Assembly: GCA_009773765.1 (NCBI GenBank)
Contig: WTWZ01000011.1
Span: 1 to 43,770 of the forward strand
Direction: 5' to 3'
Origin: Prolixibacteraceae bacterium
Lineage (GTDB): Bacteria > Bacteroidota > Bacteroidia > Bacteroidales > Prolixibacteraceae
DNA: 43,770 nt
Both the position numbers and the translations under genes were made by a program. Position 1 is the first letter of the stretch. The number at the start of each line of letters is the position of its first letter. This document shows, piece by piece, positions 17,723 through 26,693 of this stretch. A model generated the notes under the pieces. It ran no database searches. It had not been told where the DNA came from and worked only from the letters and a program-made list of their open reading frames with translations.

Positions 17723-18736
17723 TTAGTATGATAAACCAGTACTCATATCTGTTTGATGAAAATGAATAGGGGAAAGCCGGAGGTATTCAGTAGTCCGCAC
17801 TTTTCTCTCAAAGCTGGTAAAAATGTTTAACACCTCATCAGCGGTATAACCCAATACATTACCAATTTGTTCGGCTGTGTAACCATTTTCCCAGCCATGC
17901 CAAATCAAATCCATGGTTTCAAATGGCAACTGGTAAAAGAAATCTTCCTGAGTTTGTTCGGCAGTATAAGTATCGGTAGTTGGTGTACGTTTTATAATTT
18001 CTTCGGGAACTCCCAGATGCCGGGCAAGTTCGTAAACCTGTGTTTTGTATAAATGGCCAATTGGCATTACATCGGCCCCACCATCGCCATATTTGACAAA
18101 GAACCCCTGTTGCACCTCATGCTTGTTGGGCGTACCTATAACCGCGTAATGATTTGCCTCGGCATGGTAATACAGCATCGACATTCTGCTTCTCTGCTTA
18201 AAATTGGATGCCGCCACAATTTGTAAATATGCTTTGGTTGGCAACATTTTACTTTCAATAGCTCCGTTTGCAAAATATACCGTTACATAAAAAATGGGGG
18301 GCAGTTTCATGTTTGAAACATTTTGCTTGATTTCTATCTTAAATTTATCCTTTAGCGGGTTAAAATCAGAAATTACACTTTTTACGGCTTCATCTCGTCT
18401 GGTGTAACATCCAAATCCTGACAAGGCAGAGGTAAGGTTTTCTTCAATGGTTTTAATATTGAATTTCCCGGCAAGTTCCAACGCCAGTATTTTACTATCC
18501 GGGCTCGAATCGTTTTCGGGCATCATGATTCCGATAACTTTATCTGGCCCCAAAGCCTTCACTGCCAATGCAAGGGTAACAGAAGAATCGATCCCACCGC
18601 TTATTCCAATGATAGCTCCCCTTCTTTTTAAAACATAAAATATATCGTTCCTGAGTTTTTCTGCAATTTCCGATGCAGATTGTTCTGCATTGTTCAATTT
18701 TATAATGCCTTTTGAAAATGTAAGTTTTGTTGTCAT
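17723..18736 (-). CDS. NadE-like ammonia-dependent amide ligase (annotated NAD+ synthase family)
   Basis: The 337-residue protein has the N-type ATP pyrophosphatase loop GISGGIDSSVTLALAV and NadE-like segments VIGTPNKHEVQQGFFVKYGDGGADVMPIGHLYKTQV. It lacks the nitrilase-type glutaminase domain, so it needs free ammonia. Instead of the KxPSAxLW-type substrate loop of housekeeping NAD synthetases it has IIKRTPTTDTYTAEQTQEDFFYQLPFETMDL. From memory this PTTDTY form is seen in polysaccharide-locus homologues; that is not checked here. It follows the AsnB-like amidotransferase by seven bases. It probably amidates a carboxylate on an ACP- or sugar-linked intermediate rather than making NAD+, but a true NadE role cannot be excluded. 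Confidence 0.75.
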   Translation of the reverse strand: MTTKLTFSKGIIKLNNAEQSASEIAEKLRNDIFYVLKRRGAIIGISGGIDSSVTLALAVKALGPDKVIGIMMPENDSSPDSKILALELAGKFNIKTIEENLTSALSGFGCYTRRDEAVKSVISDFNPLKDKFKIEIKQNVSNMKLPPIFYVTVYFANGAIESKMLPTKAYLQIVAASNFKQRSRMSMLYYHAEANHYAVIGTPNKHEVQQGFFVKYGDGGADVMPIGHLYKTQVYELARHLGVPEEIIKRTPTTDTYTAEQTQEDFFYQLPFETMDLIWHGWENGYTAEQIGNVLGYTADEVLNIFTSFERKVRTTEYLRLSPIHFHQTDMSTGLSY

Positions 18737-18743
18737 CGTTAAA

Positions 18744-20720
18744 TTAATTGTAATCTGATTCCGATCTGATAGTGCAATTAATCAAATCATTTTTATTCAG
18801 GTGTTTAAAATCCTCAATAAACTGTTTATGTAAAAGTTGGGTTGAAATAACAGCAGTAAGCGCCATGTTATCAATTTCTGAATATGACTTCCCTGAATTC
18901 ATCTTATCCAGCAATTTTGCAACAGATTCAGGATTAAAAATTCCAGTATTATTTAATGAGCCAGTAGAAAGAACTTCCCTCACATAATCCGGGGCACCTT
19001 CTCCCAGAAAACTACTTAAAATAGGCGCCCTGTAAGCCTGTTTGGGCCTGTTCAAAATTTCTTCAGGCAATCTACCTTTCATCAATTTTTTAAGCAGTAC
19101 TTTTTCATTCAGCCCTTTCAGTTTGTAATCGGGGGGTAAGGAAGCGCAAAACTCTATTATTCTGTAATCCAGAAACGGATATCTTCCCTCAACCGAATTT
19201 GCCATTCCAATTCTGTCGCCTTGTGATGACAATAAATATCCTGATAAGAAAACCGATATTTCAATATATTGTGCTTTTGCAAGTGGGTCAAGCTTATCCA
19301 ATTTACCGTCAAAGTCTGAAAACAATTTGAGGTACGGATCGAAAGATTTTAGCTTTTCCTGGATTGCCTTGCTAAAATGATTCGTAATGTTAGATGAATT
19401 TTTCCACCTTAACAGATGAGAATAAATTGGGGAACCAGTTTCATCAAGTTTGTAACCGAAAAACAATTTAAGCGCATTTGTGTCCGCATTTTGTAATGCG
19501 CTAATGTAAGGATAAAGCTTTTTCAACAGCAAAGGCCGAATCCTTGAGTTTCTATCTTTCGACCAAAAATGTCTTACTTTGTTTTCCTTGAAAATATCGT
19601 AACCAGCAAGCAGTTCATCAGCGCCTTCCCCCGTAATTACTACCTTAATGTTATTTTCCCTCACTTTTTTGGAAAGACTGTACATAGGAGAGGGAGATGT
19701 TCTTAACAGTGGGATTTCGCAATGCCAAACCACTTTTGGAAAATTATCAGCTATTTCCTTTGATGTGCATTTAAAACCAATATGTTTGGTATTAAAATAT
19801 TCTGAAGCCACATTTTGAAAGTAAGTTTCATCAAATTCATCTTCTGTAAACCCAACGGAAAATGTTTGCAATATATCAGGTTCAATTTCCCTAATAAATG
19901 CGGTGGTTACGCTTGAATCCAAACCACCACTCAAATATGCTGCAACAGGCACGTCAGCACGAAGCCGGATTCTGACTGAATCTTTAAACAGTTCGCTGAA
20001 ATCAGAAATGGCATCCTCAAAACTGCCTTTGTAATAATTATTTGGTGATGCAAAATTAAGTTCCCAATATTTTTGAACTTTAATATTGCCATTTTTGATT
20101 TTTATAAAACATCCGGGCGGACATTCTTTTATTCCTTTAAAAACGGTATCCGGTGTAATGGTTGTCCAAAATGTGAAAGTTTCTGCAAGTCCTTCAACCG
20201 AAATTTCCCTGTTTACATCCTGGTGTTCAAAAATGGCCTTGATTTCTGAACCAAAAACAAACAACTCCGGAGTATGCCAGTAAAATAAGGGCCTGATGCC
20301 AACCCTGTCGCGTGCCAGAAACATTTCCTGCTTTTTCCTGTCCCAAATTGAAAAAACAAATTGTCCGTTTAATTTGGAGAGACATTCTTCGCCATACTCA
20401 TCAAATAAATGAACTAAAACTTCAGTATCACTTTGTGTTCTGAAATGATGCCCTTTTTCTTCCAGTTCCCTGCGAAGTTCTATATAATTAAATATTTCGC
20501 CATTGAATACAATCCATAAATTAAAATCCTCATTTGGCATGGGTTGATGGCCTCCTTCAATATCAATAATACTAAGTCTTACATTTCCAAACCCCATATT
20601 TTTATCAACATATATTCCGCATTCATCGGGCCCGCGGTAATGAATGCGCGTTAGCATCCGGTTGATTACCGATGCCTCTGCATGATGGAACTTATCAATA
20701 TAACCAGCTATGCCGCACAT
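18744..20720 (-). CDS. asnB: Asparagine-synthase-like glutamine amidotransferase (AsnB family)
   Basis: The 658-residue protein begins MCGIAGYIDKFHH, which puts the class II glutaminase nucleophile Cys directly after the initiator Met. This fixes the start at 20720; an upstream frame to 20765 would bury that cysteine. The glutaminase domain (about 1-210) includes YRGPDECGIYVD and FNGEIFNYIELR. The synthetase domain (about 240-640) has the PP-loop VAAYLSGGLDSSVTTAFI and VVITGEGADELLAGYD. Housekeeping AsnB makes asparagine, but its place one base after an ACP gene and before a NadE-like ligase suggests amide formation on a polysaccharide building block. Similar amidotransferases accompany exosortase-associated EPS clusters. 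Confidence 0.85.
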   Translation of the reverse strand: MCGIAGYIDKFHHAEASVINRMLTRIHYRGPDECGIYVDKNMGFGNVRLSIIDIEGGHQPMPNEDFNLWIVFNGEIFNYIELRRELEEKGHHFRTQSDTEVLVHLFDEYGEECLSKLNGQFVFSIWDRKKQEMFLARDRVGIRPLFYWHTPELFVFGSEIKAIFEHQDVNREISVEGLAETFTFWTTITPDTVFKGIKECPPGCFIKIKNGNIKVQKYWELNFASPNNYYKGSFEDAISDFSELFKDSVRIRLRADVPVAAYLSGGLDSSVTTAFIREIEPDILQTFSVGFTEDEFDETYFQNVASEYFNTKHIGFKCTSKEIADNFPKVVWHCEIPLLRTSPSPMYSLSKKVRENNIKVVITGEGADELLAGYDIFKENKVRHFWSKDRNSRIRPLLLKKLYPYISALQNADTNALKLFFGYKLDETGSPIYSHLLRWKNSSNITNHFSKAIQEKLKSFDPYLKLFSDFDGKLDKLDPLAKAQYIEISVFLSGYLLSSQGDRIGMANSVEGRYPFLDYRIIEFCASLPPDYKLKGLNEKVLLKKLMKGRLPEEILNRPKQAYRAPILSSFLGEGAPDYVREVLSTGSLNNTGIFNPESVAKLLDKMNSGKSYSEIDNMALTAVISTQLLHKQFIEDFKHLNKNDLINCTIRSESDYN

Positions 20721-20721
20721 A

Positions 20722-20985
20722 TTAATCCAACCTGCTGTTCTGCTTTTTTGCAATATATTCCACAATTGCCTTTATTGATTTAAAATTGTCCTCGCTTAAT
20801 TCATCATTAGTCACTTCAACGCCATATTCCTCGTTCAGAAAACTAACCAATGAAAGAAAACCCAATGAATCAAAAATTCCCTCCTCAAATAAAAGAGTAT
20901 CATCTTGTATTTTATCAATATCCGAAAATGTAATTTCTGAGATAAAATTTCTAAGCTGCTCGATTTGTGAAATAATTATATCCAT
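20722..20985 (-). CDS. Acyl carrier protein
   Basis: This 87-residue acidic protein has the ACP layout: a first helix, then LLFEEGIFDSLGFLSLVSFL with the phosphopantetheine attachment Ser at about residue 40 in the DSLGF motif, and a final helix ending in SIKAIVEYIAKK. It is not the FabD/FabF-linked ACP; its partners are the amidotransferase (stop and start separated by one base), the NadE-like ligase and the ANL ligase downstream. It is the first gene of the polysaccharide operon, about 85 bases from an orphan transposase-like ORF. It likely carries an acyl or aminoacyl group made by this block. Confidence 0.88.
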   Translation of the reverse strand: MDIIISQIEQLRNFISEITFSDIDKIQDDTLLFEEGIFDSLGFLSLVSFLNEEYGVEVTNDELSEDNFKSIKAIVEYIAKKQNSRLD

Positions 20986-21070
20986 AATTAAAAATGTATT
21001 TGGTGCAAATGTGGCTGAATTGCAATGTTTTAAATATTATTAATATTAATAGAATCGTTAAGTGCAGAAA

Positions 21071-21340
21071 TCAATCTCTTCTTTCCAATTGCGACTTTAA
21101 CATCATATTCTCAAGGCTTAAATCGGCGTACATCCGCTTCAACCTGTCGTTCTCTTCTTTTAACTTATTAATATACAAACTATGGTCAAAAGAGGAATGG
21201 CTTCCATATTTTGCCCTCCAGTTGTAAAAAGTGGCCTGACTAATGCCATTTTCCCTGATGATAGTTTGAATCGTCAATCCGTTTTTATAATCCTGGAGAA
21301 TTCTTTGAATCTCAGATCTTTTAAATCTCTTTTTTAACAT
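21071..21340 (-). CDS. Orphan IS3-family OrfA-like helix-turn-helix protein
   Basis: The 89-residue protein has an N-terminal helix-turn-helix (FKRSEIQRILQDYKNG to ISQATFYNWRAKYG) and a C-terminal leucine-zipper-like coil (LKEENDRLKRMYADLSLENM), the exact layout of IS3-family OrfA. No OrfB with a DDE catalytic domain lies downstream on either strand; the next gene on this strand is the ACP. I cannot make out terminal inverted repeats. It is either the remnant of an insertion sequence or a DNA-binding protein derived from one. Its frame is intact and it lies just ahead of the polysaccharide operon in the same direction, so co-transcription is possible. Confidence 0.75.
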   Translation of the reverse strand: MLKKRFKRSEIQRILQDYKNGLTIQTIIRENGISQATFYNWRAKYGSHSSFDHSLYINKLKEENDRLKRMYADLSLENMMLKSQLERRD

Positions 21341-22074
21341 TTGCCCTGTTTTTTACTTTAACACACACTCTAAAAAATTTCTTTATTTTAAGAACCTCAG
21401 ATACCAATCTCATACAATATCCGTTTTTGTCCTGCTTCGTTATGCCCTGAAAATAAATTAAAGTAAAATCTAAAACTGACAGCCCCTATAACCAAAATGG
21501 ACAATTAAATGGTATATATTTTTTTGATAACTGTAAATTTTTATTAGAATTTTTCTATTTTATAATAAACCAATTAAAACATTCCACTATAAAAATTTCC
21601 TCCTAAAACATGATTTAATTGAAACAAAAAGTTAGGGGTTCCCCACAGTCACTTACATTTTGATGACTTTTTTGATGATAAATTGGATATTTTTCAAGAA
21701 TTACTGATTTTTAATAAAGGGTTTTTATGCCCACAGTTAAAAACTTCTTCTTAATAATGTTTGAAAGTTCTGAATTATATTTGAATTTTCCAATTCTAAT
21801 TTTGAAACAAAACCGGTTTTCAAATCCGATTTTTTTCTTTTTTTTGCAAATGAATATGCAGATTTTATTGATATTTAGAACCTTAATATTGAATTACTAC
21901 TTAATTTAATCTTATTTTATGAGGGATTCAATTGTTTCATATTGGGACAAACAAAACAATTTCGGGACTTCTGAATATACAAAGAATTACATATTCACCC
22001 ATTTCATAAGGTATTCGCCGCAATACAGACTTAGAATGTTTGTAAAAATTCAACAATCTGATAATTTTCTGTCG
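21341..22074. other. AT-rich spacer without a convincing gene
   Basis: About 730 bases of strongly AT-rich DNA between the OrfA-like ORF and the truncated peptidase. Short plus-strand frames at 21727-21909 and 21919-22215 lack recognisable features; the second runs into the antisense of the peptidase gene. I see no tRNA and no clear terminator. A short GGGGTTCCCC element sits near 21638. The region is plausibly scar DNA from an old insertion. Confidence 0.5.
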
Positions 22075-23262
22075 CTATTCACCAATCCCAATCAAATCAA
22101 AAATAAAGGCATATTCCAGAGCTGTATCTTTTATCCACTGAAACCTGCCGGAAGCGCCGCCATGTCCGTAATCCATGTTGATGTGAAAAATCAGCAGATT
22201 ATTGTCGGTTTTTAACTCACGGAGTTTGGCCACCCATTTTGCCGGCTCCCAGTATTGTACCTGCGAATCGTGCAGTCCCGTGGTAACAAGTAATGCAGGA
22301 TAATCTTTAGCAACCACATTGTCGTATGGAGAGTATGACTTCATATAATAGTAAAATTTATCTTCTTTCGGGTTTCCCCATTCATCGAACTCCCCTGTGG
22401 TAAGCGGAATACTTTCGTCGAGCATTGTTGTAATCACGTCAACAAACGGAACAGCGGCAACCACTCCTTTGTAAAGTTCGGGTTTCAGATTAATGCAGGC
22501 ACCCATTAAAAGTCCGCCAGCGCTTCCTCCTTTGGCAAACAATTTTTCAGGATTAGTATATTTTTTATCTATTAAATGCTGTGCGCAGTCGTTAAAATCG
22601 GTAAAAGTGTTCATTTTTTTAAGCAGCTTCCCATCTTCGTACCATTGGCGGCCATTAATTTGTCCACCCCTGATATGTGCAATAGCGTAAACAAACCCAC
22701 GGTCTATCAAAGGTAAAATTGAAAGCCTGAAACTGGGGTCTATGGTGGCGCCGTAAGAGCCGTAACCATAAATCAACGCCGGATTGTTTCCATTTTTCTT
22801 CAGGCCTTTCCTGTACACCAGCGACATCGGTATTTTTGTCCCATCGCCGGCAATAGCATAAATCCGGTGTGTTTCGTAATTATTTTTATCAAACCCGCCT
22901 AACACTTCTTCCTGCTTGAGTAGTTTGCGTTTTTTGGTTATCATGTTAAAATCGAAAATTGAATTTGGCGTTGTCAGCGATGTGTAGCTAAAACGAAATA
23001 TTTCGGTATCGAATTCGAGGTTTACATTTGAATACGCGGAATAAACTTCTTCTTCAAAATCAATATAATACCCGCCGCTGCCTTGCCAGGGTATTATCCG
23101 TAATTGCCTGATTCCCTCTTTTCGTTCTGATACCACAAGATAATCCCTGAAAATATCGATGTTGTCAAAATAAACATCGTTGCGATGAGGAATAACAATA
23201 ACTTTAAAAAGAACTTTTGGGTTAACGCCAAATGAAGAACCCTGTTTGAAAATAACCTTAAT
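22075..23262 (-). pseudogene. 5'-truncated prolyl oligopeptidase / oligopeptidase B (S9A) gene
   Basis: The frame encodes a complete S9 catalytic alpha/beta-hydrolase domain: nucleophile in AKGGSAGGLLMGA, Asp in LVTTGLHDSQVQYWEPAKW and His in NMDYGHGGASGRF. Full-length S9A enzymes have about 680-710 residues; here only about 395 are open. The frame has no ATG before the body of the domain: it runs back from GTG 23136 through IPHRNDVYFDNIDIFRDYL, still recognisable oligopeptidase sequence, to a stop at 23263-23265 inside the end of serA. The N-terminal beta-propeller half is missing, so a deletion or recombination probably joined serA to the 3' half. The catalytic residues are intact, so activity as a short hydrolase from a non-ATG start cannot be excluded. 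Confidence 0.75.
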
Positions 23263-24175
23263 TCACTTTGTAAGTGGTTATCCCATCTTCAAAAAAATCG
23301 ACAATTTGCCCTGCGGCGGCAACTCCGGCGTTAAGGTTGGCTTCTTCGGTTTGCGCGCCTGCTTTTTTCGGGGTAAAGAAAAAACGGCCTGCAAATTTTT
23401 CAGAAAACAAATCCATGCAATCCGGCGCAACATCCGAAATATATTTAATACCGGGCTTCTCTTCCATAACCCTCACTAAATCGGGTTCGTTAATTACCTC
23501 CTTCCGTGCGGTGTTTACCAAAATGCTTCCATCTTTTAAATGTTTCAGTACTTCGTAACTTACTGATTTAATATGCTCGCCCTTTGCCGGAACATGGATT
23601 GAAATTACATCGCTTTTTTCGTAAAGCTGTTCAAGCGAATGCACCACTTTTAACCCGATTGCAGCAGCGGCATCTTTACTGAAACGCGTGTAAACAATTA
23701 CTTTCATCCCCAAAGCTCGCGCAATCCTGAAAACATTTCGGGCCACAAAACCAAAGCCATGTAAACCGAGCGTTCGGCCGCGCAGTTCGCCGCCAATTTT
23801 TCCGCTGAAAAATTCGCGTATGCCATAAATAGCCAAACCAACTGCAAGTTCAGCCACAGCATTGGCATTTTGCCCGGGAGTGTTCATAACCACAATTCCT
23901 TTTTGGCTGGCTGCTTCTAAATTAATATTGTCATAGCCTGCGCCGGCACGCACGACAATTTTCAGGTTTTTGGCAGCGCTGATTACATCGGCGTCAATAA
24001 TATCGCTTCTCACAATCATGGCATCCGCACCCTTAACTGCACCGAGCAACTCCTGTTTCGATTTGTATTTTTCCAAAAGTTTCAGGGTGTATCCCGCTTT
24101 TCTGAAAACTTTTCCTATTTTATGAATTGCATTGGATGCAAAGGGTTTATCAGTAGCTATTAAAACTGTTTTCAT
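23258..24175 (-). CDS. serA: D-3-phosphoglycerate dehydrogenase (Bacteroidetes short type)
   Basis: This 305-residue D-2-hydroxyacid dehydrogenase catalyses the first step of serine synthesis, oxidising 3-phosphoglycerate with NAD+. Visible are the substrate-domain VRAGAGYDNINLEAA, the Rossmann loop TLGLHGFGFVARNVFRIA, VNTARKEVINEPDL with the substrate Arg, and FTPKKAGAQTEEANLNAG. The usual catalytic His (TPH) is Lys at about residue 270. From memory this is shared by Bacteroides-type and Entamoeba enzymes. There is no ACT domain, so feedback control by serine through that route is not expected. It lies downstream of serC, separated by a hairpin with a T-run. Confidence 0.88.
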   Translation of the reverse strand: MKTVLIATDKPFASNAIHKIGKVFRKAGYTLKLLEKYKSKQELLGAVKGADAMIVRSDIIDADVISAAKNLKIVVRAGAGYDNINLEAASQKGIVVMNTPGQNANAVAELAVGLAIYGIREFFSGKIGGELRGRTLGLHGFGFVARNVFRIARALGMKVIVYTRFSKDAAAAIGLKVVHSLEQLYEKSDVISIHVPAKGEHIKSVSYEVLKHLKDGSILVNTARKEVINEPDLVRVMEEKPGIKYISDVAPDCMDLFSEKFAGRFFFTPKKAGAQTEEANLNAGVAAAGQIVDFFEDGITTYKVN

Positions 24176-24190
24176 ACTATTTTTGATTTC

Positions 24191-24222
24191 AAAAAAAATG
24201 CAGGATTTTCACCCTGCATTTT
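24191..24222 (-). terminator. Intrinsic terminator or attenuator between serC and serA
   Basis: On the minus strand a stem AAAATGCAGG with its complement, broken by one mismatch and closed by a short A-rich loop, is followed by eight T residues. It lies between the serC stop (24228) and the serA start (24175). It can end serC transcripts or reduce serA levels. Confidence 0.7.
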
Positions 24223-24227
24223 CCTGG

Positions 24228-25298
24228 TTATTTTGTCGATTCAAATTCCTGCATTGTTTTTACGAGCGCTTTTACGCTTTCAACAGGCATTGCGTTGTAA
24301 AGTGACGCCCTGAACCCGCCAACCGAACGGTGTCCTTTCAACCCAATCATTCCCTGCGATTCGGCAAATACATCGAACTCTTTTTCGTACTGTGCATATT
24401 CAGGCGTTAAAACGAAAGTGACATTCATGCGCGAGCGATCTTCCTTGTTGGGGACTGTTGCCTGGAACATTTTGTTGCGGTCAATTTCGCCGTATAAAAT
24501 TTTGGCCTTTTCTATATTGGTTTTCTCCATCGCCTCCAGACCACCATTGGCTTTCAGCCAGCGTAGTGTTAATAAACAGCCAAATACTGATACGGTAGCC
24601 GGTGTATTAAACATCGATTCGTTATCGATGTGAGTTTTGTAATCGAGTATTGTTGGGATTGGCCTTGAAGTTTTGCCCAAAGCTTCGTTTTTAACAATTA
24701 TCAGTGTAGCGCCCGATGGTCCTAAGTTTTTCTGGGCACCGGCATAAATTAAATTGTATTTTGAAACATCCATCGGTCGGCTTAAAATATCCGACGACAT
24801 ATCGGCCAGCATTGGAACCGGCACATCAAGGTCGGTCAGGATTTCTGTCCCAAAAATGGTATTATTTGATGTAATGTGCAGAAAATCAACATCGTCCGGC
24901 ACACTGAAACCTTTGGGAATATAATTAAAATTGGCATCTTTCGACGATGCAACTTCAACCACTTCGCCAATCATTTTTGCTTCTTTCATGGCTTTGCTTG
25001 CCCACATTCCTGTATTCAGGTATGCTGCTTTTTTAACGAGCAGATTATACGGGGCCATTAAAAACTGAAGGCTTGCCCCCCCCTGCAGAAAAAGCACCGA
25101 GTACCCTTCGGGGACTTTCAGCAATTCTTTTACCAAAGCCTGAGCTTCTTCCATAACTGCCACAAACTCTTTGCTGCGGTGCGAAATTTCCATTACCGAA
25201 AGTCCGGTTCCTGCAAAATCGATTATTGCTTCGGCAGTCTGTTGAATTGTAAACTGGGGCAAAATGGACGGCCCTGCATAAAAATTATGTTTTTTCAT
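24228..25298 (-). CDS. serC: Phosphoserine aminotransferase
   Basis: The 356-residue PLP enzyme converts 3-phosphohydroxypyruvate and glutamate to phosphoserine (second step of serine synthesis; the family also acts in pyridoxal phosphate synthesis). It opens with [20 protein letters not shown], typical of SerC, has the cofactor lysine in [20 protein letters not shown] and ends with the conserved [27 protein letters not shown]. Length and ends match the family, so the gene is complete. serA follows on the same strand. A TATCTTTG element at 25432-25439 on the minus strand could be its promoter -7 box, but no good -33 box stands at the right distance. Confidence 0.95.
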   Translation of the reverse strand: MKKHNFYAGPSILPQFTIQQTAEAIIDFAGTGLSVMEISHRSKEFVAVMEEAQALVKELLKVPEGYSVLFLQGGASLQFLMAPYNLLVKKAAYLNTGMWASKAMKEAKMIGEVVEVASSKDANFNYIPKGFSVPDDVDFLHITSNNTIFGTEILTDLDVPVPMLADMSSDILSRPMDVSKYNLIYAGAQKNLGPSGATLIIVKNEALGKTSRPIPTILDYKTHIDNESMFNTPATVSVFGCLLTLRWLKANGGLEAMEKTNIEKAKILYGEIDRNKMFQATVPNKEDRSRMNVTFVLTPEYAQYEKEFDVFAESQGMIGLKGHRSVGGFRASLYNAMPVESVKALVKTMQEFESTK

Positions 25299-25528
25299 TA
25301 TTACAATTATTAAAGGTTATTTATTATTGCCTGTTCGCCGTAATTCTGTTAAATATCGGTAATTTAATAATTTAAACCACTGGAATTTACTATTGTCCGG
25401 TTTAATTTTATTTTCAGATATTTAATGTCGTCAAAGATAAATGACTTAAACAATTCTCCTATTGATTTTAGGAATAATATGTTTTTAAACTTGTTTTTTT
25501 ACAGAAAAGTAACTTTAAAATCCAGTCA

Positions 25529-25567
25529 TAAAAAATGCCACCCTAAAAAAATCAGGGCAGCATTTAT
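25529..25567 (-). terminator. Intrinsic terminator of gcvT
   Basis: Downstream of the gcvT stop codon the minus strand folds as AAATGC-TG-CCCT, an A/T-rich loop, then AGGG-TG-GCATTT and a T-run. The stem is interrupted by one two-base internal loop. Its position after gcvT and before serC fits transcription termination. Confidence 0.65.
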
Positions 25568-25589
25568 ATCTGTAAGACAAAAATCTGCA

Positions 25590-26672
25590 TCAAATAAACG
25601 GCACCCTCACTACTTCAGCAGGAATGGCTTTATTTCTGATTTTCACAAAAACCTGTGTTCCAAAGGCTGAATATTCCTTGGCAATGTAACCCATCCCGAT
25701 TCCCTTGTTGAGTGTTGGCGACATGGTTCCCGAGGTTACCTGGCCAATCACATTTCCCTCAGAGTTTACAAGCTCGTAGCCATGACGGGGGATACCCCGT
25801 TCGAGCATCACAAAACCGCGTAACTGGCGGGTAACGCCTTCTGTTTTTTGCATCATTAAAAATTCCCGGCCGATAAATTTCCGGTCATTGTTAAACTTGG
25901 TAATCCAGCCCAGTCCGGCTTCAATGGGCGAAGTGGTGTCGTCAATATCGTGTCCGTACAGGCAGTAGCCCATTTCGAGGCGGAGTGTGTCACGGGCTGC
26001 CAAACCAATGGGTTTAATCCCAAATTCGCCTCCGGCTTCAAAAATTGCATTCCACATTTGTCCTGCCGCTTCATTGCGGAAATACAATTCGAAACCGCCG
26101 GCCCCTGTGTATCCTGTGGCTGAAATAATAACATCGTCAACCCCGGCCATTTTGCCGGTAACGAAGGTGTAAAACTTAATTTCCGACAAATTTATATGTG
26201 TGAGTTTCTGCAGTGTAGCTGTTGCTTTTGGCCCCTGCACTGCCAACTGGCTGATACGGTCCGAAGCATTTTCAATTTCTGCCCCAACACTATTGTGGCT
26301 TACCACCCAGTCCAGGTCTTTTTCAATATTAGCTGCATTAACAACCAGCATATATTTTTCGGGCTGATAATAATACACAAGCAAGTCGTCAACAATTCCG
26401 CCTTTTCCATTGGGAAAACAGGTATATTGAGCTTGCCCTGGCAATAAAACAGTTGGGTCGTTTGATGTTAATTTTTTAACCAGTTCGAGTGCGCTGGGGC
26501 CTTTCACCCAAAACTCGCCCATGTGCGATACATCGAAAACACCAACGGAATTGCGCACGGTAGTGTGCTCGTCAATTATCCCGGAATATTCGATGGGCAT
26601 TTCGTATCCTGCAAATTCAAGCATTTTTGCCCCTAATATTTTATGTTGTCCGTTAAACGCTGTAACCTTCAT
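25590..26672 (-). CDS. gcvT: Glycine cleavage system T protein (aminomethyltransferase)
   Basis: The 360-residue enzyme transfers the methylene unit from the aminomethyl-lipoyl H protein to tetrahydrofolate, releasing ammonia. Family hallmarks are [16 protein letters not shown], the folate-binding [12 protein letters not shown] with the catalytic Asp, [38 protein letters not shown] and the C-terminal [21 protein letters not shown]. It is full length. No gcvH or gcvP lies next to it. It is transcribed from a well-formed promoter at 26694-26724 and ends at a hairpin near 25550. Its neighbourhood with serC and serA links serine and glycine one-carbon metabolism. Confidence 0.95.
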   Translation of the reverse strand: MKVTAFNGQHKILGAKMLEFAGYEMPIEYSGIIDEHTTVRNSVGVFDVSHMGEFWVKGPSALELVKKLTSNDPTVLLPGQAQYTCFPNGKGGIVDDLLVYYYQPEKYMLVVNAANIEKDLDWVVSHNSVGAEIENASDRISQLAVQGPKATATLQKLTHINLSEIKFYTFVTGKMAGVDDVIISATGYTGAGGFELYFRNEAAGQMWNAIFEAGGEFGIKPIGLAARDTLRLEMGYCLYGHDIDDTTSPIEAGLGWITKFNNDRKFIGREFLMMQKTEGVTRQLRGFVMLERGIPRHGYELVNSEGNVIGQVTSGTMSPTLNKGIGMGYIAKEYSAFGTQVFVKIRNKAIPAEVVRVPFI

Positions 26673-26693
26673 TTTGCTTTAATTGTAGTGGTG

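Noticed and set aside
20721-20765. Upstream in-frame start of the AsnB-like protein, adding 15 residues
   Set aside because: It would place residues before the glutaminase nucleophile Cys and overlap the ACP gene; MCGIAGY at 20720 is the mature start.
20990-21060. Promoter of the polysaccharide operon with CACATTTG near 21006-21013 on the minus strand
   Set aside because: The -7 box has a mismatch in its first base and no TTTG stands 19 bases upstream; too weak to list.
21630-21650. GGGGTTCCCC element as an insertion-sequence end
   Set aside because: No matching inverted partner near the OrfA-like ORF and no flanking target duplication could be found.
21727-21909. 60-residue plus-strand frame rich in Phe and Leu
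   Set aside because: AT-rich DNA gives such frames by chance; no domain, start context or neighbour supports it.
21919-22215. 98-residue plus-strand frame
   Set aside because: Its second half is the antisense of the conserved peptidase C-terminus and the first half has no recognisable feature.
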